Assembly (NCBI GenBank): GCA_022496185.1
Contig: WTXG01000375.1
Location: forward strand, 1 to 28,978
Length of the DNA stretch: 28,978 nt
From: Multifurca ochricompacta
Lineage: Eukaryota; Basidiomycota; Agaricomycetes; Russulales; Russulaceae
Direction: 5' to 3'
The notes under the pieces are model-generated. The model was given only the letters and a program-made list of their open reading frames with translations, was not told the DNA's origin and searched no databases. The position numbers and the translations under genes were made by a program. Position 1 is the first letter of the stretch, and each line of letters opens with the position of its first letter. Below are positions 10,376-20,118 of the stretch, one piece after another.

Positions 10376-10782
10376 GGGTGAATAGCGTTCAGTTCACGTC
10401 CACGTCCTCGATGATCTTTTGTGAGGACAAACCATGTAACCATTTAACCACAATCATAACCAACTCGGAAGCTGACCTGAGACTGAGACTCTCGACCCTG
10501 ACAACCAAGTTCAACACATCCCTTGTTCTCTTTATACCTTCAACTTTCCTCTTTCCCTGTCCATTGCTCTTCAAGAGCTCGTTAACGACAATGTACGCCT
10601 TTTGCAGCTACACGGGCAGTAATAAATGAATACAATACAACTATCCGTAACAAGCCGAAGACGTCCTAATGATCCAAATAGCTGTTGATAACTGAAAACA
10701 AGGTATTGAAGAGAATCCCTTTCTCGGGAAAATTGTTGTTGAAAAGGGAATCAGGCTGGTAAATCAAGGAGGAGGGTACAGC

Positions 10783-10791
10783 TATATAAAA
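10783..10791 (+). promoter_or_regulatory. Strong TATA box without an obvious gene
   Basis: TATATAAAA is followed by GGGGCG and then a long CT-rich tract (about 10858-10915), the classic layout of a highly expressed fungal promoter. The first downstream ATG, at 11043, opens only about 34 codons. Transcription would run into the 3' end of the minus-strand pseudogene at 11139-12232. The stretch 10376-10782 holds no supported gene. Confidence 0.45.
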
Positions 10792-11138
10792 GGGGCGTCC
10801 GTGAGTGTCGCCAAAGTCCATCCCATTCCAGAGTCCCACAAGGTCATTAAGCCTTGTATCATTCTCCTTCCTCGCTTCTTCTCTTACGCTTCTTCTTACT
10901 GTTATCCTGCTGCCAAACTATCCCGTATCCCCTGCCCTTTGCAGTGCTGAAGGTGGAGTTTGATTGCTTCCTTTCGCATTAATCGTCCTTCCACAACTGG
11001 AAATCGCAACCGCCGGCGCCTTGTGAACCTTGGTCGTCGACCTATGCCAATTCAGGTCCTTTCTACAGTTGAAACTGACCACACTGCATTGCAGTTTCGT
11101 GCACTCCCCGCAGATATATTCTGCCCATTCTCTGTGAA

Positions 11139-12232
11139 TTAGCGTTTTACGCACTCCGCCGATGGAACTTGGACGGCCTGCACGGTTGCCAGTGCCAGGA
11201 TTGTCCCCGAGCCTACCTCGGTTAAATTGTCTGGCACCGACATGTATTCAAGCGCTTTGGCGCTGTGGATAACGGATGGACATTGGGGGCGGCGCTGGGC
11301 CACGCTGTTGACTGCAACGTCGGGAGCCTGGAAATCAGAGTCGATGGAAATGACCCCATGCCCTGGTATCGACTCCAAGGCGCGCTGTCGCTCTTGACAT
11401 TCACGCACTCTCGAGTTTGGACTAGCGCCAACGGATCTTTCAAGTGGAATGTTGGGGCAGGTAACGAATAGCGCACTGGGCATCATGGGGACCATGCCAA
11501 GGTATCCTAAGTCGCCATAGCAGCCTGTTTGCAAGTCCTCCGAGTTCTCTGCATTCGGCTGATACGTTTGAATTACCAAAGGTGTTGAGGGCTATCGATG
11601 TCACAGTAGGTGTCGACCCCTCTATAGCCAGCCGATCCAGGGGGTGTACAGCTTTGGGGGATTTCTCGTGTCTCTTTGCTTTCACGCGCTGACTTGGAGT
11701 CAACTTGGCATATTGCGCAACACGACAACTCCGGCTGAATCGGGATGTTACTCTTGATGGAGCCGTTAGGTCTGTGACTCTCCTGAAAGCGCATCCGAGA
11801 ACCCTGTAGGGTGGTTATCCATCGAGGTGAGATCCGAGAGAAACAACGAGTCGCTATCGACCTGCAGGTCTAGATTGGGTAGGGTGAGAGGTTCGTTGCC
11901 GCGACCACTAAATTCGAAGCCCACAGGTGTTTCTGGTGGCGACGAATCTGACGAGGAGCTCGATGAATACGATGCGCCATATGCGCTTACCATCCACTCG
12001 TCGAGGACCGGATTGTTGAGGGTTAGGACTAGGGGTGGCGGTCGATGGGTCCATTTGTGACTACCTATTCGCGCGATGGGGCCTGTGTCCTCCTGCTGTG
12101 CGAAGCCATTGATTCCTTGCTTGGGGACCTGCGACGGGTGATGAGCGGGCTCTCTCGTACTGAACAACTCTTTTTACTCACCAGAAAGTCTTCACCCAAT
12201 TGTGTTCTCAATTGTTGTCCATTGCTGGCCAT
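11139..12232 (-). pseudogene. Unknown-function gene with two apparent frameshifts
   Basis: Exon 1 is 12232-12182 (protein start MASNGQQLRTQLGEDFL). Exon 2 starts at 12128 after a 53-nt GTGAG...CGCAG intron. It continues through a serine-rich segment (SYSSSSSSDSSPPETPVGFE) to ESQT and a stop at 11766. Two further open frames continue the message after apparent shifts near 11790 and 11575. The first contains LTPSQRVKAKRHEKSPKAV. The second contains CPNIPLER, VISIDSDFQAPDVAVNSV and ALEYMSVPDNLTEVGSG and ends at 11139. No domain is recognised. Either this is a decayed gene of about 340 codons, or a short 137-residue gene followed by non-coding sequence. The inverted R module at 12340-12785 lies directly upstream, as a promoter would. 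Confidence 0.5.
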
Positions 12233-12339
12233 CGGTGAATCTGAGGACGCCTTTCCTGGGATTGTGACAGGAAAATAGGGACACCCTGCAGCACTCAGCC
12301 AAAGACAAAGACACAGGTCCGTTGATGCAGACTCGATAT

Positions 12340-12785
12340 CGGTCGTCTCTCCCTATGAGTTCGAAGCGGAGAGAGGTTCCACGAGAGTGAGAAAAGGGGA
12401 GAGAAGAAGGAATTCGATGTCGATGAGAACGCTGAGACAGATGAGTGACCTTTCAAGTCTGGTAGGCTGTTTTCTATACTTGAAGGCTTGAGCACACAAA
12501 TCTAAATGACTGAGAACTGATCTGCGTCCAATGTCGGTAACATCGATAATGCCAAATGCGTCAATGAGGCTGAATACATCGAAAACTGTTGAAAGTTGGT
12601 AGTCCGTTCGCTACCTTCGAAGGCTGTAGCACACAATGAGATGAAAAGAAGAGACAAAGCGAGTATTTCATGGATGGATAAGATACTCGTCTTTTTATAC
12701 ATGAAGTCTGTATGAAACGAGCGAAATTCAAGTTTAGTATGCAAAGATGTAAGTAGTATAAGGAAGGACCCGATTCATGGCATGG
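12340..12785 (-). repeat. Promoter-like module R, inverted copy
   Basis: The reverse complement of this stretch aligns with 9165-9540 and 19750-20118. It carries TATAAAAAG (plus 12690-12700 region), the CCTTCGAAGGTAGC motif, AGCCTACCAGACTTG and CATCTGTCTCAGCGTTCTC. About 75 bp of extra sequence lies in its middle. It points at the pseudogene starting at 12232. Confidence 0.55.
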
Positions 12786-13164
12786 AGGACATCACTTCGA
12801 GTGTTGAAGATGCCGGCCACTTGATCGAGCATCATGTGGATATGATCAGCCTCCGTGTGTGGTTACTAGTAGGGCATCATGTTGTGAAACGAGGTGGTAT
12901 CTGTGCAAGGAAGGAATTCCAGTCCTGTCAGTTGTTTCAGATCTGGAGACCTGAGGGCGCCTCTGATGAGTGCTGGGTGAGGAGCGTGTGAGGCCCACGA
13001 TTGGTAGAGCAGGGTCATCATGCTTCCCTATACCACAGTCAAGCATAGATGCCACTGTAGCTGCTGTGATGGTGGCTTGGGCAGTAGAGATTCCAAGTTC
13101 AGAGTCTTTGCTAAGGGGTAAGTGATTAGCCCAGGTAATACAAGCTGTAGTCTGCGGCATTATC
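12786..13164. other. Intergenic stretch, no supported gene
   Basis: A minus-strand frame (12846-13307) is open but runs into the inserted element at 13236, has no recognisable domain, and has no counterpart in copy A before about 13165. Confidence 0.35.
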
Positions 13165-13235
13165 AGATAGGTCAGCCAAAAAGTTGTGTGGAACCTCTCG
13201 GTGACACAGTCTTTGAGTATTGTTGAAGGCATCGT

Positions 13236-13458
13236 TGTTGAGAAGTGCCTGAAGCCTAGTAATGGCACATGTACATGGGTGGACTGGTTATGGCTAGGGC
13301 ATAACACACAGAAACCACCTTGAAGTTCCCAAGGCCATGTAGCTCAGTGGTTAGAGCACTGGACCTAGAATGTCTGGGGGTCTTGGGTTCAATCCCCAAC
13401 ACGGCTATACTTTTCCTGAGATTGAATGTCCCTCGATCGGGGTGCTGAAACCTCAACA
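13236..13458 (+). mobile_element. 223-bp insertion with LTR-like ends and a tRNA-like core
   Basis: It is bounded by ATCGT at 13231-13235 and 13459-13463, an exact 5-bp target duplication. Its ends are TGTTGAG and CTCAACA, 7-bp perfect inverted termini of the TG...CA type. Copy A reads straight through the same site (GCATTGTCACC at about 3866), so this is a genuine insertion after the duplication or lost cleanly from A. Inside is a tRNA-like sequence with A and B boxes and a T4 stop. TG/CA ends with a 5-bp duplication indicate integrase-type insertion, as for LTR elements, while the core is SINE-like. Confidence 0.75.
13333..13407 (+). tRNA. tRNA-like sequence (SINE-type core, probably not a working tRNA)
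   Basis: It is 75 nt long. The acceptor arms GGCCATG and CACGGCT pair at six of seven positions, including one G-U. The D arm is GCTC/GAGC with an 8-nt loop. The T arm is TTGGG/CCCAA with loop TTCAATC. Internal promoter boxes are TAGCTCAGTGG (A) and GGTTCAATCCC (B), and TTTT follows at 13411. The anticodon arm is irregular: it pairs only as a shifted six-base stem around CTAGAAT, which would give anticodon AGA, and there is no long variable arm as serine tRNAs need. A tRNA-derived pol III promoter in the mobile element is the likelier reading. Confidence 0.55.
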
Positions 13459-14070
13459 ATCGTCACCAACAGTGTCTCAGAGAGGGGGGTTAGTTTCATG
13501 GCTGCAATGTCCTGGGTCTGTGATGGCCTGGCAAAAGCCCAGTTGTGGCAAACCTGGGATTCGTTGGAGTGGGTCTGCTACCTGTAGGGCAGCATTAACC
13601 TCAATTGTCGGAGTATGTAGCTGGGAGAGTGTGAGGAGTGGGATGGACATGGGGTCTGAGGCCCCATCTCGATGCTTTGTGGCGGTAGCTAGGGCAGCCA
13701 TCCACCACTGGTGTTGAATGGGGGGTAAAAAACTATGATTGTGGGCGGTTTACAGTGCGTATCTAGTTACTCTTAAAGCCAGCAGTGCAAGTGACCAGAG
13801 GGACAAGCTCAAGCAGATGGTGGTGATCGGAGAAGAAAGATGCACAACTGTCCTTAAGCGATACCCAACCTAGATATTTTTTAAACAAATCCCACAGGTG
13901 ATGCCAAAAAATAAATACTATTTCTAATCATATGCCTCCACACGAACTGATATACTATCGAACAAAAAACCATCTGTGCAAATTTCTTGACATAGGAAGT
14001 GAATATGTGAAGCCGAAGGCTCTTACCCAAACGGATTAAGATACTAACCACGAGCGAAAGCTTTCCTCCA

Positions 14071-17000
14071 TCACGCACCATAATGAACAAAGTTCACCCA
14101 CCGCTCCAGAGTCATCCCTTTCTTTCTCCTCATCTTCCGCGTCGCATCACGAAGCGCCCTCGCAGACCTCAAGTGGTAAGGTACCCCTTCTCCATTCCTA
14201 GAGAACATCGACTTGTAGAAATTCTCTGCAATTTCACTTCCATCTATATCCGCCATCTCCCACATCGTCCCGACCACACTTCGAAACCCACAGTATTGCA
14301 CTGCCGCGGTAAGATGAAGTGCCTCGTCAGCAATACTGTCATCTGTCAATTCCGCAGTGTGACATGCAGCAAGGAATGCAAATTCAGCAGCAGGCAGTTG
14401 AGAGCGTACGATGTCGAGTAGAGTAAGGCGCTCATCACCAAACAGCTTGAATGATGCATCGAATGGTTTCCCAGTTTCGAGTGTTCCATGACACACGAAA
14501 TGTGCAAATCCGTGATCTCGCAGTCCTTCCACCACACCAGCCGGTGTCGTATTCTTCCCACAGAGGGTGGTCACCGGCACTCGCGAATTGAGAGACTGTA
14601 TAATTTCCATCTCTCCAAAAGCGCCTGGTAAGGATTCATCTGGATTAGCCACAAGGAGTAACGAAGGTTGGATCGACGTTTTTGGACTGGGTTTGCGAGA
14701 CTCGATCAGTGCAGAGAGTGTCTGTGTATATGAGGGGATATACAGATCTGAAAAGTATCGTTTGACACCGTCATCTGATGGGATTGGACCCATCGCATGA
14801 AGTGGAAGAGAGCAGAAAACAGAGGTCGGACACCACCAGATTCGTGATTGTTCTGGTACACCCAAAGTGCGGAGCTTGTCAATGACTGGTTCGCCGACGA
14901 GGTTATAAAGGCCCTCGAGTACGGAACGTAAAGCGCGTTTGTATTTGTCTGAATCGAGACCCTCCTTTCGTGCGACCACTAGGCGATCTTTTAATTCATT
15001 TGCAAGACGGTAGAAATCTTTAGTTGTAAGGATAAGGGAAGGGGAAGAGTCGCGAAGGAGAATGAGGATATCGGAACGCCACTCGCTATGGTTGATAATG
15101 ACGACTGGCCCATGTGAAGCAGCAATACGAATAGTTTCGAATGACGGTGTCTTCAGAAAGTCTCCAAACCCTGATAATTCTTGGATCTGCGACACGAGCA
15201 CATCTCGCTCCTCCAGAAGCTTCTGTTGCTTGACCACAAGACGACCGAATGGGTCCATCCCATCATCAACTTGTGATCCACCATCGCTGATCTCTATAGT
15301 CCCACTCGGCGCGACAGACATGGTGAGTGACTCGAGATCCTGATTAATTGCTGCAAGTTTCGTCGCTAAAGGTGAATTGAATCGAGAAAGATGATCCATG
15401 GAATTGCGAAGACCACGCATTTCAGACCATAGTAAGGCCCTCCCTTGTTCTAGAGTCTCAATAGCCTGAGTGAATTGACCCATTTCGATCTGGTAAGACG
15501 CGTAGTCCAGCGGCATCTTGTCGCAAAGCCCTCGCATTGCGACCAGTTGATAATGCTGTATTTGTAAGGTCGGCGCGGAGACAAATGAGGTCTGGATTAA
15601 TGACATGGCCTTTTGGTATGCATCAGAGACGGACGGGTGCCTGGCCGATCGCGCAGTGGATGCCCAGTCGCATGACAAAGCAAATCGGTCAGATACCTTT
15701 GCTAATTTGTCATTGACAGCCAAAGGAAATAGCTCAATGATTTCATCCAAATCCTGTCTTCGACCAAGCAACCTGAAGCGTTCGGATAAAGACCCATAAA
15801 GTTCTTGGATTACAAAGAAGTGGTATGGCTGCGCGCTTTGCATTTCGAGAACACCACGATGCACGGTGATAGACTCGTCAAGGTACTCCATTTTATTTGA
15901 ACACTCAAACGCCATGTAGAGGTCACCGCCCAAAAAGAGTGCCGGTTGGAATCCAAATGGATGACTCGTGTCAGCTGACGCAAGTAGTTGCCGGCGGCAC
16001 TTGATCACCTCTTCAAGGTCCTTTATATCGTCGGTATGAGAGAACTTGGTTTCGTGCCAATTCAAAAGATCGTTGATGTGTGTGTTGTGATTGGAATTGC
16101 CTGGGGGAGTCTTGGCGATTAGTTCGCGAAGATTTCGGATTTTCTCCTCTACCACCGCCATCGGATACCCCGCCCGAACAGCATCATATTTGTCAATTCG
16201 TTCTTGAGATGTGCCGTGAGCTGAGGACGATGAGGCAAGGCTGACCGCTTCGGAAGTATATGAATCTGATTCTTGAAGGATTTCTGTGAGACCGAAGTTC
16301 TCGAAGCGCTGCTTGGCGAGGGATGCCATGCCAAGGGTAAAACCATGCCGAAGGTTGTTGCTAAGGGAAGAAGAGCCGAGTAAGGTACGAGAACGGGAAA
16401 TCGCCTCCTCTAAATATTCTGGGTTTGGATAGAAGCTAACCCTCATGAGTGCAAGAGTCGCGGCAGATACCGAGGCCAGATTCTGATATCGACAGGGGTC
16501 ATCCCCAAGTTGACAGGGACAGCCAAGAGGACTTGAGGCAATGATACCCTCTAGGAGGGTCATTGCCTCATCGTAGTCGTCATTCGAATAAATTTTACAG
16601 AATCTAATGTAGAGAGAAACGGCCAGTCCGAGAGGAACTTGATGAGAGCCTGGCGGTAAGATCTTCAGCGCGTCCCGAAGGCATTGAATGACTCCATCTA
16701 ACGACTGTACTTGCTTCCCTCGACGAATTTTGCGTAACATAGTGGGGAACAAAGCGGAAATGGCGTCAGTTGTATAGTTTGCTGAGCTGTGACAGGTGAG
16801 AAGTTCTTGGCAGAGGATCACCATCTCCTCAATATCCCCCGTCCCATCCGCTTCCAGCTCAACTTGAATACCCAACGCCTGAACAAGCAATGTTGTGACG
16901 ATTTTGTGCGAGACCTCAAAGGTATCAAGGGGTAGTCCTCGGAGATGACGAAGGTATTCGACCGCACACTTGGCATCCTCAGGTTGCTTGAACTTCTTGG

Positions 17001-17355
17001 AACGAAGAAGAAGGGAATGTACGAGTTGAAAGAAGATCTGAACCACGTTTAGGTATGATCCCCAGGAAGGTGGAAGAAAGATCGCTTCGGTGTAATGAAC
17101 AACAGATTTGTCAAGATCTTCCTTCTGTTTTGATAGCTCATAGCGTTTGGATCGTGATCTAGCCAGACGATGGATGCATGCAGTGTAAGCGGGGTGAGAT
17201 CGGGGGATCCTTGAGAGATCACGCTGATTAGAAGTGATGATTTGGTCGAGTTCCATAATGGAGGCTGCGAATAAGAAAAAATGAATTACTGACGATAGAA
17301 GGGCATATGCTCTGGAAAGAGATGACTTAGTTGTGCACTTACGTTCTTGGGCCAT
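14071..17355 (-). CDS. TPR-CHAT protein, copy B (putative caspase-like protease)
   Basis: Exons 17355-17343 and 17264-14071 flank a 78-nt intron (17342-17265, GTAAGT...CGCAG). The spliced protein has 1068 residues and begins MAQEPSIMELDQIITSNQ. In this copy the intron has no stop and is a multiple of three, so unspliced RNA would read through with 26 extra residues. Relative to copy A there are about 10 extra residues after IIASSPL (with three cysteines, GCPCQLGDDPC) and 3 more near QERIDKYD. The TPR-like region and CHAT domain are otherwise collinear. The catalytic His (~930, FVCHG) and Cys (~972, LAACHTA) are kept. Both copies lack internal stops over 3.2 kb while neighbouring DNA carries decayed sequence, which suggests coding constraint. 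Biochemical role is unknown. Confidence 0.9.
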   Translation of the reverse strand: MAQERKCTTKSSLSRAYALLSSVIHFFLFAASIMELDQIITSNQRDLSRIPRSHPAYTACIHRLARSRSKRYELSKQKEDLDKSVVHYTEAIFLPPSWGSYLNVVQIFFQLVHSLLLRSKKFKQPEDAKCAVEYLRHLRGLPLDTFEVSHKIVTTLLVQALGIQVELEADGTGDIEEMVILCQELLTCHSSANYTTDAISALFPTMLRKIRRGKQVQSLDGVIQCLRDALKILPPGSHQVPLGLAVSLYIRFCKIYSNDDYDEAMTLLEGIIASSPLGCPCQLGDDPCRYQNLASVSAATLALMRVSFYPNPEYLEEAISRSRTLLGSSSLSNNLRHGFTLGMASLAKQRFENFGLTEILQESDSYTSEAVSLASSSSAHGTSQERIDKYDAVRAGYPMAVVEEKIRNLRELIAKTPPGNSNHNTHINDLLNWHETKFSHTDDIKDLEEVIKCRRQLLASADTSHPFGFQPALFLGGDLYMAFECSNKMEYLDESITVHRGVLEMQSAQPYHFFVIQELYGSLSERFRLLGRRQDLDEIIELFPLAVNDKLAKVSDRFALSCDWASTARSARHPSVSDAYQKAMSLIQTSFVSAPTLQIQHYQLVAMRGLCDKMPLDYASYQIEMGQFTQAIETLEQGRALLWSEMRGLRNSMDHLSRFNSPLATKLAAINQDLESLTMSVAPSGTIEISDGGSQVDDGMDPFGRLVVKQQKLLEERDVLVSQIQELSGFGDFLKTPSFETIRIAASHGPVVIINHSEWRSDILILLRDSSPSLILTTKDFYRLANELKDRLVVARKEGLDSDKYKRALRSVLEGLYNLVGEPVIDKLRTLGVPEQSRIWWCPTSVFCSLPLHAMGPIPSDDGVKRYFSDLYIPSYTQTLSALIESRKPSPKTSIQPSLLLVANPDESLPGAFGEMEIIQSLNSRVPVTTLCGKNTTPAGVVEGLRDHGFAHFVCHGTLETGKPFDASFKLFGDERLTLLDIVRSQLPAAEFAFLAACHTAELTDDSIADEALHLTAAVQYCGFRSVVGTMWEMADIDGSEIAENFYKSMFSRNGEGVPYHLRSARALRDATRKMRRKKGMTLERWVNFVHYGA

Positions 17356-17475
17356 GGTTTATTCAATGTACAATGATCACAGTAACCGGGAGTCCTCTGG
17401 AAATTAATTGAGAGAGTAAATGGCGAAAATGGTTGCGGGTGCTGGAGAACGGCAAAGACCACACCAGAATACATG

Positions 17476-17482
17476 TTTTATG
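17476..17482 (-). promoter_or_regulatory. Altered TATA position of CHAT copy B
   Basis: CATAAAA on the minus strand, about 120 bp upstream of the start codon, replaces the TATAAAA of copy A. The surrounding leader is otherwise well conserved. Confidence 0.4.
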
Positions 17483-17639
17483 CAGCGTGAGCATGAGGAC
17501 AAAACGAGGCAACGAGGCAATGCAGGGCGGCTGTTCCCCGGCCCGTCAACCCGGTATTGTTTGCTTGATTGACTTTGAGCTTTGGTAGATCTTGCAATTG
17601 TCTGTGTACTCGCAGAACGGATCCAACCCTCGGTAAGTG

Positions 17640-18060
17640 CGAGGAAAAGTGTGTCCCAAAAAGGACAGAGGCAGGGTGTGCCGTGCTTGTACTTGCGAAT
17701 ACGCTGCTTGCTGGTTCCATTTGACCTTGCGCTTGTCATCGTTGTGAAGTTATTTAGCACCACAAAGATAAAGAGAAAAAACCTAGATTGCTGGTTCACT
17801 GGCTCTACTACAAGCATTGTAAATACCTTTATATTTTTTTGAGAGTCCAGAGTGGTAGGTAAGAAGTAAGCCATAGAGAGTGAATTTGGATAAAAAAAGA
17901 CAAGTGTGAGATGAAGAGGCAATAAAGACAAAGAAGTGACGACAGAGAGGTAATGGATGGCCAGGCGGCACAATACATAGAGAAGTTCAACCAGGCGAAG
18001 GTTTCATGCTCAATGCCCAGGCCATCCTTACAGTGGGAGAAGTAGCAGGCAGCAGGACAT
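17640..18060. repeat. Upstream module S, copy B
   Basis: Counterpart of 7985-8400, with the same landmarks (TTCCATTTGACCTTGCG, ACTACAAGCATTGTA and a CATGCTCAATGCC motif). A 40-aa minus-strand frame here is shifted in the other copies, so a gene is not supported. DNA from 18061 to 18680 matches 8401-8985 and holds no supported gene. Confidence 0.55.
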
Positions 18061-18680
18061 GTTGACAAAAGAAGGGGTGATGCACAATGATGCGTGTCAA
18101 GTCAAGGGAAGGGCCAAAATAATGGCCAAAAGATAGTCCGTACTGTAGCTATCACAGTTTCGTTTATGTGCACAATACTCGAAAATAGAACATATCTGTT
18201 TGTAAGGTTCAAGGCATTCTGGTGATCCAATGGTCCTGGAAATTGGAAAACGAGGTAGCGACCCCACTAGTAAATTGACAACTAGGAATGGAGGGTGAGA
18301 AAAGGCCATGCTTTATCGCTCACACCTGGTGTAACCGTGGCTGACGTTCTGCAAGGAGTTTGAAGTCAAAGTATATTGACCAATTAAAATGATGAGACTG
18401 TTGCTAAGCACGCAAGGCAAAGCAAAGAACGAGACGATTGGATTCCTGAGTTCCTGAGTTGATAAGCCTAGGAAGTGAACGACGACATAAAAAGGAAACA
18501 GAGTAGAACAGGGGAAAGAGCGTTGAAGACGCTGCCTTTCATAGTCGAGAACAGGGAAGAAGGGGCTGGAATGGCTTGCTTCGAAGGAAAAGAAGTGGAA
18601 AGGAAATGTTATCGTACAAGAATGGGTTATCATAATGGGTTATCGAACAGGTTCGTAACACCACCACATTCTCCTTAAAG

Positions 18681-19660
18681 TCACCTTACTCTCCCCCACC
18701 GCTGACATCCCTAAGTAGTAATATTGTCGCACGACATCCTTAAAGTGGTAATCTTGTCACACGACTGTGATTTGTAATAATATTTATTTCAAAAAGGAAA
18801 GTTATCAAAATAAATATCATTACAAATCAGTTGGAATAAGATCAGATAAGGGTTAGATAAGAACTTTGGTGTTCTCGCGCGTTCTCACTACTTTATGTCG
18901 ATTTTTACAACATGCCTTGGAACATTTTTTTGTAGCAGGAGTGTTATTGCCCATTGCATGGACAGGAGGAGGGAAGATGTAAAGCATTTTCACTATTAGG
19001 TTTTTTTTTGGAAATTGATTTTTATTCATGCTTCAGGGCCTTGCCCAAATCACACAGCTACTACCAGTACAAAGTAACTACTGTTGTGAACATGAGAGAA
19101 GGGTAGGGACCACCATGTGTGAAACCTCTTGGTAGAGGGAAACAGGAGAGACAGTGTGTAATAGAGGAGTGGGGAGGGGAAGAGAGTCTGTGTGTTGGAG
19201 AAGAAAGGTGAACTTACCCATACTACCCAACATCACCAACTCAGACCTAATCCAGCTCATGAGGTCATCTCACCAAAGGAGGCCTTGTGAAGGCCCACAT
19301 GTCCTGGATAAAGGTGAGCAAATCCTCAATGTAAGGTTTGCAAGTGAAGAGTTTGTGTCATGGAGGCAGGTCAAGTTCCAGAGCCCAGTTAGGCAGGAAT
19401 TGGAGATCCTGTCGATGGTCGGAGTAGAGAGGGCAGTGGAGGAGTGCGTGAGCAGACCCAGAGCCAGTCTTTCGCTATTACAGTGTATACATGTCACATG
19501 ACTTTGGTTTGTAATGATTTTTTGTTGATCAACGATAACTTTCCTTTTTAAAATAAATATTATTACAAATCATAGTCGCGTGACAAGATTACCACTTTAG
19601 AGATGTCGTGTGACAATAATACCAGTTTAGGGATGTCAGCAATGGGGGAGAGTTGGGTGA
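18681..19660. mobile_element. 980-bp non-autonomous DNA element with ~150-bp terminal inverted repeats
   Basis: The left end reads TCACCTTACTCTCCCCC and the reverse of the right end TCACCCAACTCTCCCCC. The two arms stay alignable for about 150 bp inward (GCTGACATCCCTAA, ACACGACATC, AAAGTGGTAATCTTGTCAC, GATTTGTAATAATATTTATT and AAAAAGGAAAGTTATC). Copy A of the duplication has no such sequence between TTTAAGTC and TGCCTTTTCACTCG, so the insertion is visible against an empty site. The interior (about 18850-19510) has short open frames on both strands but no recognisable transposase. The exact ends and target duplication are ambiguous by a few bases. A solo right end occurs at 3497-3632. Confidence 0.8.
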
Positions 19661-19749
19661 GCTTGCCTTTTCACTCGTCTCGCTCGTTCAACCAGTCATC
19701 CTCGTCTCCACAGTGACTTGTATCGTCAATCATCTCCCTTTCATCTTCA

Positions 19750-20118
19750 CACCCATGAAGTGGGTCCTTCCTTATACCACCTACTTCTTTGCATAATAAA
19801 CCTGGAATTGGCTTGTTTTATACTGACCTCATTTATTTTAAGACGAGTATGTTATCTATGAAATGCCAGCTTTGTCTCACCTCTTCGTCTCGTTGTGTGC
19901 CACAACCTTCGAAGGTAGCGAACGGTCTAGCCAGTTTCAAGAGTCTTCAACGTATTGACAGACCAGTTCTCAGATTTGTATTTTCCAGCCTTGAAGTGTA
20001 GCAAACGGCCTACCAGACTTGCAAGGCTACTTGTCTGTCTCAGTGTTCTCATCGACATCGAACCCTTCTTCTCTCTCCTTTTCTCTCTCCCGGAACCTCT
20101 CTCTGCTTCTAACTCACA
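19750..20118 (+). repeat. Promoter-like module R, copy B
   Basis: Counterpart of 9165-9540 in the same orientation, with about 90% matching bases by eye. It breaks at ACTCACATGG (about 20118), where the broken CHAT fragment starts, marking a recombination joint. Confidence 0.6.

Larger units (their letters stand above)
13165..20118. repeat. Segmental duplication, copy B
   Basis: Co-linear with 3805-9540. The extra length is explained by the 223-bp insertion at 13236-13458, about 40 bp near 17570-17620, and the 980-bp DNA element at 18681-19660. It ends abruptly at about 20118, where a broken CHAT fragment begins. Confidence 0.9.

Noticed and set aside
10135..10629. 164-codon plus-strand frame
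   Set aside because: It crosses the right arm of the 49-bp inverted repeat and DNA antisense to transposon debris. Composition and content look random.
13333..13407. A functional serine tRNA with anticodon AGA
   Set aside because: The anticodon stem is irregular, the long variable arm of serine tRNAs is missing, one acceptor pair is mismatched, and it lies within a recent mobile insertion.
19154..19501. Transposase candidate inside the 980-bp element
   Set aside because: 115 codons with no recognisable DDE or DNA-binding pattern, overlapped by equally open frames on the other strand.
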